Assembly (NCBI RefSeq): GCF_029017545.1
Contig: NW_026555344.1
Location: forward strand, 36,792,484 to 36,856,483
Origin: Prosopis cineraria
Lineage: Eukaryota > Streptophyta > Magnoliopsida > Fabales > Fabaceae
Length of the DNA stretch: 64,000 bases
Direction: 5' to 3'
The notes beneath the pieces are model-generated. The model worked only from the letters and a program-made list of their open reading frames with translations. It had not been told where the DNA came from and did not search any database. This document shows positions 11,936 through 22,377 of the stretch, piece by piece (within the stretch, counting starts at the first letter, position 1; the number at the start of each line of letters is the position of its first letter). A program made the position numbers and the translations under genes.

Positions 11936-14745
11936 CCAGCAGCAATTACAGCCACTCTGGAAGAATTCTCTGACCTTTTTGAGGAACCTAAAGGGTTACC
12001 ACCATTTAGGGATGGTCATAATCATCCCATTATTCTATAGAAGGGTACCAACCCAATAAACTTTAAGCCTTACAGATATTCAGCCTCACAAAAGGATGTT
12101 ATTGAAAAATTAATTGGCGATCTCCTACAGTTCGAGGTCATACAAGAAAGCTCCTCTCCATTCTTAGCTCCTATTGTTTTAGTTGAAAAGAAAGATAGCA
12201 CTTGGAGGATGTGCATCGATTATAGAGAGCTGAACAAGAGGACAATTAAGAAACAATACCCTATTCCCCTAGTGGAAGATTTGTTCGATGAATTAACCAC
12301 AGCAAAATGGTTTACAAAGCTGGATTTGTGTGCAAGATATCATCAAATTAGGATTGTATCGGAAGATGTGCACAAAACTGCCTTTAAGACTCATAATGGA
12401 CACTTCGAGTGGTTGGTTATGCCTTTTGGCTTAACAAATACCCCAGCAACATTTCAAAGGGCTATGAATAGCATCTTCCGACCATTTTTGCGGAGGTTTG
12501 TTCTTGTGTTTTTTGATGATATATTAGTTTATAATGCTAATCTTTTTAACCATGTGTAGCACTTGAAGCAAGTCTTCTTTATTCTAAGAAAAAACCATTA
12601 TTGCATCAAAACGAGTAAATGCTCCTTTGCTGCCATGGAGGTGGAATACTTGGGGCATTTAATTGGTAATGGTAAGGTTAGAACTGATCCTAAGAAGATA
12701 TAAGCGATGGCTGATTGGTCTAAACCCCAAAATATGGAACAATTAAGAGCATTTTTGGGGCTAGCAGGTTATTATAGGCGTTTCATTAAGGAATATGGGA
12801 TTTTAACTAAACCTTTAACTCTCCTTCTTAAGAAGAATGGTTTTGTATGGTCATAAACAAACTTGGATGCATTTAATAATCTAAAAAAGGCATTAATTTC
12901 TGCACCTATACTAACACTTCCAGATTTTTCAAAGCAATTTGTAGTTGAGGCAGATGGTTGTGGAGTTAGAATTAGAGCAATTTTAATGCAAGAGGAACAA
13001 CCTATTGCTTATTTCAGTAATAGATTGGCAGAGAGACATCAAGGGCTATCAATTTGTGAAAAAGAATTGATGGCAGCAGTGTTAGCTGTGCTTCATTAGC
13101 ACGAATATTTAGAGAGACAAAAATTTGTTATTCGATTAGACCAAAAAAGTTTGAAATACTTGCTTGGATAGAAGTTAAAAACATCCTTTTAGATGTTTTA
13201 GATTGCCAAGTTAGTCGAATTTAACTATGAGATTCAGTATAAGAAAGGGTAAGAAAATTTTGTAATTGATGCCTTATCGAGATTACCCAAACAACAATTA
13301 TTACAGATGGTTCTTGACACTTCCTCCCTTGAATTGCTTTCAAAAATCAAGGAAAGTTGCTAGAATGATGCTGTAATTATAAAAATCCAGAAAAGGGTTC
13401 AAGCAAACAATGGGTTCTGGAGCCATTTTTCTTGGGATGGAGAATTGTTAAGAAGGAAGGGAAAGCTGGTGATTGAAAATGATTTTAGTTTAAGACAACA
13501 AATTTTAGAGTGGTTGCATTCTAGTCCTTAAGAAGGGCATTTTGGAATTCAGGCCAGTTACCATAGAATAAAGGCATTATTTTGGTGGAAAAAGCTGGTC
13601 AATAATGTGATAGAATTCATTAAACACTGTGACACATGTGCTCGTTGTAAGTATGAAGCTGTTGCAACCTCTTCCAATTCCTAGTCGAGTTTGGGAGAGT
13701 ATTACGATGGATTTTATTGAAGGACTTCCTAAATCAAATGGTAAGGACACAATATGGGTACTAATTGATAGAATGAATAAGTATGCTCATTTCATTCCTC
13801 TTACTCATCCTTATTCAGCTTCTTCTCTAGCACAACTTTTTATGGATAATGTGTATAAACTATATGGTGCACCAGCTGAAATTATAAGTGATCGTGACCC
13901 TATATTTGTGATGGGTTTTGGAAAGAATTTTTACAGGTTTTGGGGATTAAACAACAACTTTCAACTGCATATCACCCTCAAACGGATAGGCAATTTGAGT
14001 CATAAATAGGTGCTTAGAAACCTATCTTAGATGCATGTGTTAGGAGCAACCCAAAGATTGGAGCAAGTGGTTATCACAAGCTGAATGGTGGTATAATACC
14101 ACATTTCATACAGCCACTAAAGCGACCCCACACGAACTTTTGTATGGTCAAAAAGCTCCTATCCATTGTCCTTATTTGCCTAATGGTTCTGTTTTAGATG
14201 TTTTAGACAGGACTTTTTCAGCTAGAGAAGCTGTGTTAGCTGTTTTGAAGCATCACCTTCATCGGGTAGCTAATTTGATGAAGCAAAAAGCTGATTCCCA
14301 TAGGACAAACTGAGAGCTTGCTGTTGGTCAATGGGTTTTCCTTAAGTTACAGCCATATAGACAAATTTTTACAACAGCAAGGAGTACCCAAAAGCTGGCT
14401 CCTAGTTATTTTGGTCCTTACAAGGTCATTGAATGAATAGGTGTTGTTGCCTACAAGTTGGAACTACCCGCTGAATCTAGAATACATCCAACTTTCCATG
14501 TTTCTTTATTAAAGCTATGTCCTGATCCTAAAGTTAAGTAAAGGCATCCGCCTCTTGATTGGCTAGAATTACCTCCAACTTTGGAACTTGAAAGCATTCT
14601 ACAAAAGAGAGTTGGTAGGAAGAGAGGACGTATTATCACTGAAGTTCTGATCAAATGGAAGCAACTACCTGATGAGGAAGCGTCTTGGATGGCTCTATAT
14701 CAGTTACAGCAAAAATTTCCTCAATTTCTTATTAATGATCCTTAA
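11936..14745 (+). pseudogene. Gypsy pol remnant (RT-RNase H-integrase-chromodomain)
   Basis: Broken polyprotein. RT spans about 12,060-12,700, with MCIDYRELNKRT, KLDLCARYHQIR, MPFGLTNTPATFQ and the catalytic VFFDDILVYN block (FDDILV at about 12,505-12,535). RNase H is about 12,850-13,290, with PDFSKQFVVEAD and YFSNRLAERHQ. An HHCC zinc finger (HFGIQASYHRIK ... CDTCARCK) is at about 13,540-13,650. The integrase core is about 13,690-14,010, with ITMDFIEGLPKS and IISDRDPIF, holding two of the DDE acidic residues. A chromodomain-like tail at about 14,590-14,745 reads VLIKWKQLPDEEASW. In-frame stops (near 12,557, 12,702, 12,854, 13,099) and frameshifts show it is non-functional. All homologies are by motif recognition. 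Confidence 0.9.
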
Positions 14746-14772
14746 GGGCACGAATCTTTTTAAGGGGGGTAT

Positions 14773-15054
14773 TGTTATGTTTTTGTAATTTTGACATTTT
14801 ATTAATTAGGTATAACCGTTGGTTGGTTACTAGCCGTTGGGTATATTCAGCAGCTATATAAATACTTTTGTGTTTTATTATGTTGTGTTGTTAATCAATA
14901 GACTTGGTATTATTCAAAAAGTTCTTGCCTCTCTTTTCTCTCTTTCTCTTAACCCTCTCGTCTCTCATCTTCTCTAAACCTCATCTCTTCTTCTCTCCTC
15001 CTATTCTCTTTCTACATCTATTCTATTCTGTTCTAGTATTACAAAAGTATAACA
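14773..15054 (+). repeat. 3' LTR of the Gypsy element
   Basis: Complete 282-bp LTR beginning TGTTATG and ending TATAACA, directly after the purine tract at 14,762-14,771. A TATA-like TATATAAATAC lies near 14,856-14,866 and the 3' half is a pyrimidine-rich run of TCTCT repeats. Confidence 0.9.
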
Positions 15055-15166
15055 GTAATATGGAGGAAAAGTAAAGTTCCCTCCCCAAATTTTAAACATG
15101 ATTAAATGTGTTGAATAGATGGGTCACATGCTTTAATTTGCATACTACAACAAACTTCGAGAATAA

Positions 15167-15723
15167 AACAACTTATAAAAAATTAATCATTTAGTCCCTA
15201 TAATTTTGACTCAGTTGTAGCTCAGTCCTTGAACTTTGACTTGTTATAACTTAGTCTTTGAAGTTTTGACTCGATTGTAAATCAGTCCCTAAACTTCAAT
15301 TTGTTATAACTTAATCTTTGAAGTTTTGACTTGATTGAAAATCAATCCCTGAACTTTGCCTTTTGCAATTTAGTCTTTGAAGTTTCAACCTCTTAAATAT
15401 TGGTCCTTGTATTTTTAAAAATAAAGTTATAAAAATTAAAAATATTCTAAAATTTATTACTAATATCTTAAATTACTAAATCCTTTCAATATTTATAAAT
15501 ATTAAAAGTTTAAAATATTTTTAATTTTTATAATTTTATTTTTTAAAATATAGGAGCGATATTGAAACTTTAGGGACTAAATTACATGAGACAAAGTTCA
15601 ATGACTGGTTTACAACCAAATTAAAACTTCAAAAACTAAGTTATAATGAGTCAAAGTTTAGGGATTGAGTACAACTAGGTTAAAACTATAAAGATCAAAT
15701 GATTAATTTTTTTAACAACTTAT
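15167..15723. mobile_element. Foldback element with 10-bp target duplication
   Basis: An inverted-repeat element occupying 15,177-15,713, flanked by a perfect AACAACTTAT duplication (15,167-15,176 and 15,714-15,723). The arms begin AAAAAATTAATCATTTAG and end with the reverse complement CAAATGATTAATTTTTT; they remain alignable for well over 150 bp. The left arm carries an internal tandem repeat: the TTGTTATAACTTAGTCTTTG / TTGTTATAACTTAATCTTTG unit appears twice and a third related unit follows. No coding capacity. The duplication length fits Mutator-like elements (9-11 bp), but family assignment is inference. Confidence 0.75.
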
Positions 15724-15973
15724 TATAATAAAGTTATGATATATATCTATATCTATATATACATATATATATGAATTAAATATGCTTCCTTATAAATAAG
15801 GAGAAGTTATAAAGAAATTCCAAGAGATTTAATATCTTATGAGTCCTCAATAGAAAATCTTACAAGTGAAATAGATTTTATAAGTTTAATCTAGCAAGCT
15901 ATAATTTTTTGAAATAAGCTCTCTTTTTTTAAATTTGTGTTCATAACATTTGAAACATATTACAGTCTTCAAA

Positions 15974-16487
15974 GTGCCTGTTTGGATAAGAAGAAAACGC
16001 GCGTTTTGAACCCAAAATTGATTTTTTCTGCCAATTTATCCAAACAGTCGAAAATGATCAAAAATTGATTATGGGCCAAAACACGTGTTTTTCCAGAAGC
16101 TCCCTCCATCGGCTTTCAGTCAAAAGTTTGTCAAAAATGTTGGGAAAAATTACAAATACAGGCCTAAAAAAATTACAAAGAAAGCACACAATTTAATAAA
16201 AATAAAATCAAACTCTCTTCTTTTCCTTTTTTTCTTAATAAAAGTTAAACTTTATATCTTCAAAAAATTGATATCTGGTATTTAAACATTAAATTATATA
16301 GTAATTTATATAGTTAAAAATTAATTCTAATTAAATTATCCAAACATCTTCAATTATATTAAAATCAATTTTAAAAAAACAGTATCCAAACATATTACGT
16401 TATAACATAATCAATTATGATTAAAATCTATAACTTAATCAATTATTTTCATAATCTATTATGTCTAACTGAAATCCAAACGGACCC
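15974..16487. mobile_element. MITE-like element with CGTTTGGAT termini
   Basis: The segment starts GTGCCTGTTTGGAT and ends ATCCAAACGGACCC, giving imperfect terminal inverted repeats (GTGCCTGTTTGGAT versus GGGTCCGTTTGGAT). Inner parts also repeat the ATCCAAACA word near 16,340 and 16,385. Such GTTTGGAT termini are common in plant non-autonomous DNA transposons. I could not settle the target duplication, so the superfamily is open. Confidence 0.5.
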
Positions 16488-16654
16488 AAAAGAATCTGAC
16501 ATTTTAAATATAAAGGTCAAAATCAATGCATGTAATGAGCAAAGAACTCTTCCAAGTGGCTTCTCACATACTTGAAGCCTTCAATGTGTACTTTGAGTTC
16601 ATAGTGTCGCCAGCATTTAGTGGGAATTCCAGAACAGCATGTCTCTTCAATATT

Positions 16655-17289
16655 TCCCCTCTTCACATTCTTATAATATTCAAACTGCATTACATTATTC
16701 AAATAATCCATACCAATCATTGCTTGTTATCTAATATATCCTAAAGGAAGATGAGTTGACACATAAATTAAAATTGCAACTACATGCTGTGAGATGATCT
16801 GGCATTCAACCCAAGTGTCAGCAAGTTCATGAGCCTCCCAATAAATTAAATATGATCAAAAATCAGTTTCTCAAATGAAATTGTGTGTCATTGGTCTTCC
16901 CACCACACTGTGTGTAAGACTTCCTCAATTAAACTTCGTGATTGTAATTTGTAAATACGGGCAAAGGTGTGTGGTAGTTTTCTCACTTGGATTCTATGAG
17001 TATCCCAAATCTTCTCATCTAGTAAGTAAGTGACCACACTATAATTTCATAGATTTTTATCAACACTTAAAAAATTATGTTTGATCAGAAATAAATTAAA
17101 TATTGAGCTAAAGAGCAATTTTATGATGATAAATTTCAACCTTTTTATTTCCCTGCAGCCATATGAATCGTTGGATTAAAATACAGAATTAAGATTTAGT
17201 ATTTTCTTATAGTATCACATGAAACACTCATTGAATGAGATTGATAATCAGATAAGTAAATAGAAGTTTATAAAACATACCTTCAAGGT
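16655..17289. repeat. Downstream flank of F-box copy B, shared with copy A
   Basis: Matches positions 1-850 in order, lacking the roughly 300-bp insert present in copy A. No gene is seen. Confidence 0.6.
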
Positions 17290-17622
17290 TCTAGGTCGGG
17301 AACAGTAGTGGGAGATTGCAATTGTCAAAGGTTTATGCGCCAACCAAAGTAAACTTTTCACTAATTTCATCATAGTGGCTTGATTTCGTGTAGAATGTAT
17401 AGTTTGTGCTCTATTATGCTTCAGATCATGTAATGGAGATGTATTATTTTTCACGAACTCTCTTGGAAAGGTCAGATCTTGGAAATTAATCAAGCAAAAG
17501 CAAACCCACATAAGATTTCAAATACTAATTTTTTTAACAAAAAAGGGCCAAATGAAAGAGATTATTATTTGTTTTCTAAATAGACATATTTTAATTATTT
17601 CATGCGTGTGTGTGTGTGTTTT

Positions 17623-17661
<39 letters not shown>

Positions 17662-19128
17662 TAAAAATGAAAATAATATCAAGAATCACTAAAACACAAA
17701 AAGACTTAGTGCATTTCTTCAATAGATTTTGAATTAGCACCTTTGCCTTGCCGCTAGTAAGAGTGAGGTCTTTGGCGTGATCAAAACAAGAGAGAAACTG
17801 CATAATGTTACCGAACCATGAGTGAGTATCTATAATATCATTGAAGCGAGATAGTAATTCAATTTCGGCAGAACTGCATTTGGTTGATAAAATTTTCACG
17901 ATCGGATAAACAGGAGGCATGATTATTCGGCTTTGTCAATAGTAAAAATGGATTAAGTTTGGCGCATCAACAATGACTTCTTTTAAATGGGAGCAACCCC
18001 TCAATGACAACCTCTCAAGCTTGTCATTTTCAGCTCCATCTTCTCTAACCCATGACAATGACTTAAGCTTAATTCCTTCAGACAACCTAACTCTGATATT
18101 GTACTTCTCACCCATTCATCAGTTACAGTTACTCCCATCAAGTCCAAAACCTTGAGAGCCGCGCATGCTGATGAGATATTGTATAATACCCGTCTCTGTC
18201 CTTCGAATTCATAGGCGCGAAGACATTCTAGATTGGGAGCCAAGAGAAATAGGTTCTCCAGTTTAGCATTTCTATTCATCCGCAAGTCTTTAATTCTAGG
18301 ATTATGAATGCTCAGGTTCTCAGGAATGTCACAGTCACTGATGTTCAACCTCCCAGTGACTAATTCTATCAAGTTCTTTGTGACCTTTACACCACATACA
18401 TGCATATCTTTTATGGATTCACAAGCAGATAAGTTGATTTCACAAGGGTGGGGAAGGTCAACAAACGAGCAATACCGTAGATTCTTTGTTTTCAAATGAA
18501 CTTCTTTTAACTCTAAAGAATGACCGATGCATGCCTTCTCCAGAGACAAAGATGAAACTGTTACAGTTTGCAGTCCTTCGCTTCTCGCGATTTCTAGCTC
18601 TTTCAATCTTGGGCACAGTATGATAAGATCAGCAATTGGAAATTTAATAAATCCTTCAAGCTTGAGCCCAGTCAAGCATTGTGAAGAAATTAGACGGAGA
18701 AGCGAGTCGTATCTCACATTGATGCTGTGCTTGGAACTTACATAAAAGGCTATCTCTTTAGTGTTGTTCTCTATTGCAAAGTGCAGCAACGCATCAAATA
18801 CCATATTGAAGGTAGAATTCCCTTCAGAGTAAATTACGCTTAGCCTTCGCAATGGCCCTTGAGGACGACGAAGGTGGAGGGTTTTGAGGATGAAAGACAT
18901 GAAGCTGTCATGTGGGTCTTCATGTTGTTCAAAGAATTTGTAGTCAAAGTGAAGTACAGGAAAAGAAAGCCACAAAGAATGAAAGGCTTTGGATAGAACA
19001 CTCAACTTCGTTGAGTCCTTGTAAAGGAGAAATTTCATCATAATGTGGTGGATGAGATGTTGAGGAAGATCTTCAAACTTAGTATTGCTTCTGGGATTTT
19101 TTACTATACCGTTGGTTGTATCCTCCAT
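17290..19128 (-). pseudogene. F-box/LRR protein gene, copy B (best preserved, still broken)
   Basis: Minus-strand F-box protein gene. The long open frame runs from ATG at 19,128 (MEDTTNGIVKN) to a stop at about 18,001, about 375 residues. An earlier in-frame ATG at 19,161 exists but overlaps a likely 3' splice site (TTGCTAG), so 19,128 is preferred. The F-box is at residues about 20-60 (KFEDLPQHLIHHIMMKF, LSVLSKAFHSLWLSFP). LRR-like repeats follow, with LTGLKLEGFIKFPIADLI and CPRLKELEIARSEGL. Compared with copy A, one A is missing from the run at about 18,031-18,035, which shifts the frame after MELKM and ends the protein in GCH-stop. Downstream, sequence matching the rest of the LRR tail (MPPVYPIVKILSTKC at about 17,920-17,876; FPREFVKNNTSPL at about 17,468-17,430) survives in other frames, with a TGA near 17,936. 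F-box proteins of this kind act as SCF substrate receptors; a truncated protein could still be made. Confidence 0.72.
17604..17656. repeat. Compound (TG)n/(GA)n microsatellite
   Basis: A TG run (GTGTGTGTGTGTG) followed by TTTTTGT and about 14 GA units, lying between two exon-like blocks of F-box copy B. Confidence 0.9.
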
Positions 19129-19535
19129 CTCCCCAACCTTGTTATTGTGTTTACCTAGCAATCACATCAAACAAAAGTATCATAAATATAACGTATATAC
19201 CGAGGAACAATGCGGGAGCACATTCGGTGCTCAACAGGAGAATTGGAATCGGCTGATTGATTATAACCAAAGAACTCTACTTTTGAAGGATACGTCATTG
19301 GAATTGTTGAGTGAAGGGAGCTTCTGTTAATGATTTTGTTATTTATACCCTTAGCCTATACTGGGCAATTTTTCAGGAATAAGATTAAGAGCAACACAGA
19401 TTGCCATAGTCGATCGAGGGTGTTGCTAGGAGAGATAAAGATGGGGAGAAGGGCCTGTGGGCGTGTGTTGGGCCTGGGCGTTTCTTTTTTTATAAAAATC
19501 ATGGCTATTTTGGTCAATTCACAAAATCTTATGTA
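19129..19535. other. Breakpoint region upstream of F-box copy B
   Basis: The flank shared with copy A ends at about 19,211 (GGAACAATGC); beyond it the sequence is unrelated to copies A and C. It begins GGGAGCACATTCGGTGCTC and has two modest open frames on the plus strand (19,085-19,330 and 19,330-19,587) with no recognisable protein. It may be the end of an inserted element or the edge of the duplicated block; I cannot tell which. Confidence 0.4.
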
Positions 19536-19845
19536 TAAGGGTAAAGGTGTATTTTTGTCCCTAAAATATTTTCTAAGAAATGCCTAGCATCCTAAATTAT
19601 TTGCTGAAACAATTTTACCTTTAAAATAATTAAAACAAAGCATTTTTGCCCTTGCCACCAAATTCTCTATGTTAACCGTTTGAAATATTAACTAAAACTC
19701 CAACGTTGACTATTAAAGAATTTAATGAGAAGGGTAAAAGTATTTTATTTTAATTATTTTAAATGAAAAATTATTCTAACCAATAGTTTAAGGTGCTGCA
19801 TGCTCCTCAACAAAATTTTAAAAGTAAAAATACACATTTACCTTA
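19536..19845. mobile_element. Foldback MITE
   Basis: Left arm (TAAGGGTAAAGGTGTATTTTTG ... CTTTAAAATAATTAAAACAAAG, 19,536-19,655) is the imperfect reverse complement of the right arm (about 19,728-19,845, ending AATACACATTTACCTTA). Arms are over 100 bp with about 70 bp of spacer. No coding sequence. The flanks TATGTATA and TTATTTATA hint at a target duplication but are too AT-rich to be sure. Confidence 0.6.
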
Positions 19846-20260
19846 TTTATAACCACGTTATAATTAGTTGATTTTAAGGCAGTTAGACTGCTTGCTTGGG
19901 ACTTTATAATGATCTTCCCTATTATTTTTAAACTATCAAAACCCACTTCGTTTATCTCTAAACTGGATTAAATCTCGTATGTTGCATGGTTTTTACATGA
20001 GATAATTGAGAAAAAATAATTTAGATGTAAACATTAATACACGCCTATTAAAATTTCAATAAAAGATGGAAAAAACTTGCTATCCTCCTTATAATTCTAA
20101 AAATCTCAAGCTTTTTGCTAATTTCAACTAATAACATAAGCAATGTCATTGCCTTTCTCATAGCTCACATTAAGTTTTGCCAAGTTTCAACCAATAGAGC
20201 ACCCAAATCCCCAACCCTAAGAAAAGATGCAAGTCCACATAAAAGATCAGAGAAAAAGAT
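19846..20260. other. Intergenic, no gene seen
   Basis: AT-rich sequence without recognisable coding content or transposon ends. Confidence 0.4.
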
Positions 20261-20261
20261 C

Positions 20262-20410
20262 ATGGTATCTTCTTAGTCCTTGGCATTCTAGGCATCATAC
20301 CCCCAGTACCTGGTCAAGCAATGGGGAATCCCCCAAGAGTGGCATTTCCTTGAATGGTTTGAGTATTTCTAATGTTTGCAGTGGAACCCACTCCTAATCC
20401 AAGATTTTTT
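20262..20410 (-). pseudogene. Orphan coding-like fragment, family not recognised
   Basis: On the minus strand one frame reads LGLGVGSTANIRNTQTIQGN then ATLGGFPIA, stop, PGTGGMMPRMPRTKK. The composition (Gly, Thr, Met rich, ending in a basic tail) looks like protein sequence and its base composition is less AT-rich than its surroundings, but a stop interrupts it and no splice sites or start are evident. It could be a captured exon or a retropseudogene piece. I do not recognise the family. Confidence 0.35.
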
Positions 20411-20869
20411 TTGGGCCCCTAAATGAATTTCAGTGATGTAGTGCTAGATATTGTAATGAAAAATGTAAAATAGAAAATAGCCATTTGATGTCACCACTGT
20501 GACGTCTGAGTACTATGATACTATAAAATGAAATTGCACTGATATGCAACTTTATTAGTATAAGATGTTCTGTATAAACCCAAATTCCCTCCTCATGTTG
20601 ACCATTTGTCTTAGTGGCCGTTATGAATTCAACACACACTACGTTCTAGCAAAATAAAATTCACAGATACTACTATAGCAATTATTACATGCTTGACACT
20701 CCAAAATTAAAAGAAAAATCTAAGAAAGTAACCAATAAAGGTATAATCATCAAAAAAAAGGCTATAATCTTAAGATGCTCGTATATAGTAAAAGAAACAT
20801 GGAAGTTAACAAACCGAAATTAATAAAATACAAATTGATGCCAAATCACTATAGTATTTGCACACAAGA

Positions 20870-21700
20870 AGACTAATTAAGATGTAAATTGTCTTGAAAG
20901 ATGAGTTTTGCTTGCATATGATCTATACACCACTTTGTCCCTTGAAGGTGGTCACCAAATTGCAGGAGGCTGTTTGGGATCTTGATATAGTCATCAATGC
21001 TTCTCACTAAGAAGATCAACCAACAGGAGAGAGAATCCTGTTTTGGGTGAAAATAATTCCATTGAGAGAACAACAGACCTGATTTTGTTTTGAAATTTGA
21101 AATTTGAATCCAAGACAAAGAATGGGAGAGATAGAGTCGAGATTAAACACGAAAAAAGAAATATATGGATAAAAGAATTAGGTTCAAATTTTGCCTTTCT
21201 TCCTCCAGTCTCGCTCTCTAACCTACTCGGCACTATAAAGATCAAAATGATTAGCTTCCTCACGATCATCGGCTCCCTCCCTTCTCTCCATGATGACTTC
21301 AACTTGCTCTCAGCTTCTCATCGCCTCACTGCAGTCATTATCGTCCTCTTTGGCACCGACACATTCTACATTGCCCTGGATTCCAATGGCTGTCCTCACT
21401 TCTTCCATTTTGTTTGAAGATTGAAGATAAGATCAGAACCTATTGGGGCGGAAAGAAAAAGAGAAGACAGGTGGAAAGAATCATATTTTGAGGGGGAAAA
21501 AAATTGATGGAGAGGATCAAACAACATAACAGATCTGATGATATTATCTTGAAATTTGAAATTTGAATAGAAACGATGGGAATAATGATAGAACATGGAG
21601 AAATGAGGAAAATGAAGAAGAATGGGAAAGTGCGAATGCAGGTAATGCTTCCGTGCAATTAGCAAATTACATTACACCCGACGAAAAGGAAATTTGAAAA
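20870..21700. repeat. Region with paired TTGAAATTTGAAATTTGAAT blocks
   Basis: A block around 21,065-21,130 (ACAGACCTGATTTTGTTTTG followed by the AAATTTG triple word and a purine-rich GAATGGGAGAGA run) recurs in diverged form around 21,525-21,590. Between them lies a GC-richer 200-bp part (21,180-21,415) with a plus-strand frame starting MISFLTIIGSLPSLHDDFN at about 21,247 and ending at 21,417. I do not recognise this product and see no splice context, so it is not called a gene. The direct repeats suggest an old element or local duplication. Confidence 0.4.
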
Positions 21701-21867
21701 TTAGGGGACTGCATGCTAAACGGATAACCCAGACTTTATAATTGGAATCATATTAAATGAGATAAACCAATCATATTGTGATATTTACATATGACAAAAG
21801 GCTATCATCCAATTAAAGAGGATGTTTTTTTTGGCCAATCGGATTCATTCTACGAGATTTATAGAAT

Positions 21868-21966
21868 TTAGTTGATTAGTTGATTAGTTGATTAGTTGAT
21901 GATTAGTTGATTAGTTGATTAGTTGATGATAGTTGATTAGTTGATTAGTTGATTGATGATTGATGA
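21868..21966. repeat. Tandem 8-bp repeat TTAGTTGA
   Basis: About twelve head-to-tail copies of TTAGTTGA, some shortened by 4-5 bases (GATGATTAG, TGATGATAG). A minisatellite-like array with no spacers, so not a CRISPR array. Confidence 0.9.
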
Positions 21967-22377
21967 TTTTTTCTTTCACCATCTCATCTATTATAATACC
22001 TTCCCAACTTCCCCACCCCCTCTGTTTTTTAATATTGGAAAATTTCAACTGATTCACAGCATCTAAAAAATTAATTGATCAGAATAATGTTGTTTGAAAT
22101 TGAAATATTTGGGTTAAAATATCCTTGTAATTAATGTTTATTTTTTCCCTCTAATTTAATGATACCATTCATATATGAGGGATAATTTGAGAAAAATATA
22201 ATTAATGCTTCTTTAAATTTTGTAATTTTCTTATGATAAAAATAAAGAAACATAGAGTAGTTTCTCTTATATTTAAAATGGAAGTAATATAAAATTTCAA
22301 TATGCCCGTTAGATTTTCTATCAAATTTTCTTAAGTATTAAAATAATTTTATTTAAAATTAAAGTGAATTATTTTAA

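Larger units (their letters stand above)
11790..15059 (+). mobile_element. Internally deleted Ty3/Gypsy chromovirus-type retrotransposon
   Basis: LTR retrotransposon flanked by a perfect 5-bp target duplication GTAAT (11,790-11,794 and 15,055-15,059). The 3' LTR is complete (14,773-15,054, 282 bp, TG...CA). The 5' LTR stops after 141 bp at 11,935 and joins directly to the RT-proximal part of pol, so the rest of the 5' LTR, primer-binding site, gag and protease are gone. A purine tract AAGGGGGGTA lies just before the 3' LTR. The element reads RT, RNase H, HHCC zinc finger, integrase core and a C-terminal chromodomain-like end, the order of Ty3/Gypsy. Short LTRs and the chromodomain suggest a small chromovirus clade such as Reina, but this is inference. 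Confidence 0.92.

Noticed and set aside
21868..21966. Regularly spaced repeats that could suggest a CRISPR-like array
   Set aside because: Units are 8 bp, head to tail, without spacers, in a plant genome: a simple tandem repeat.
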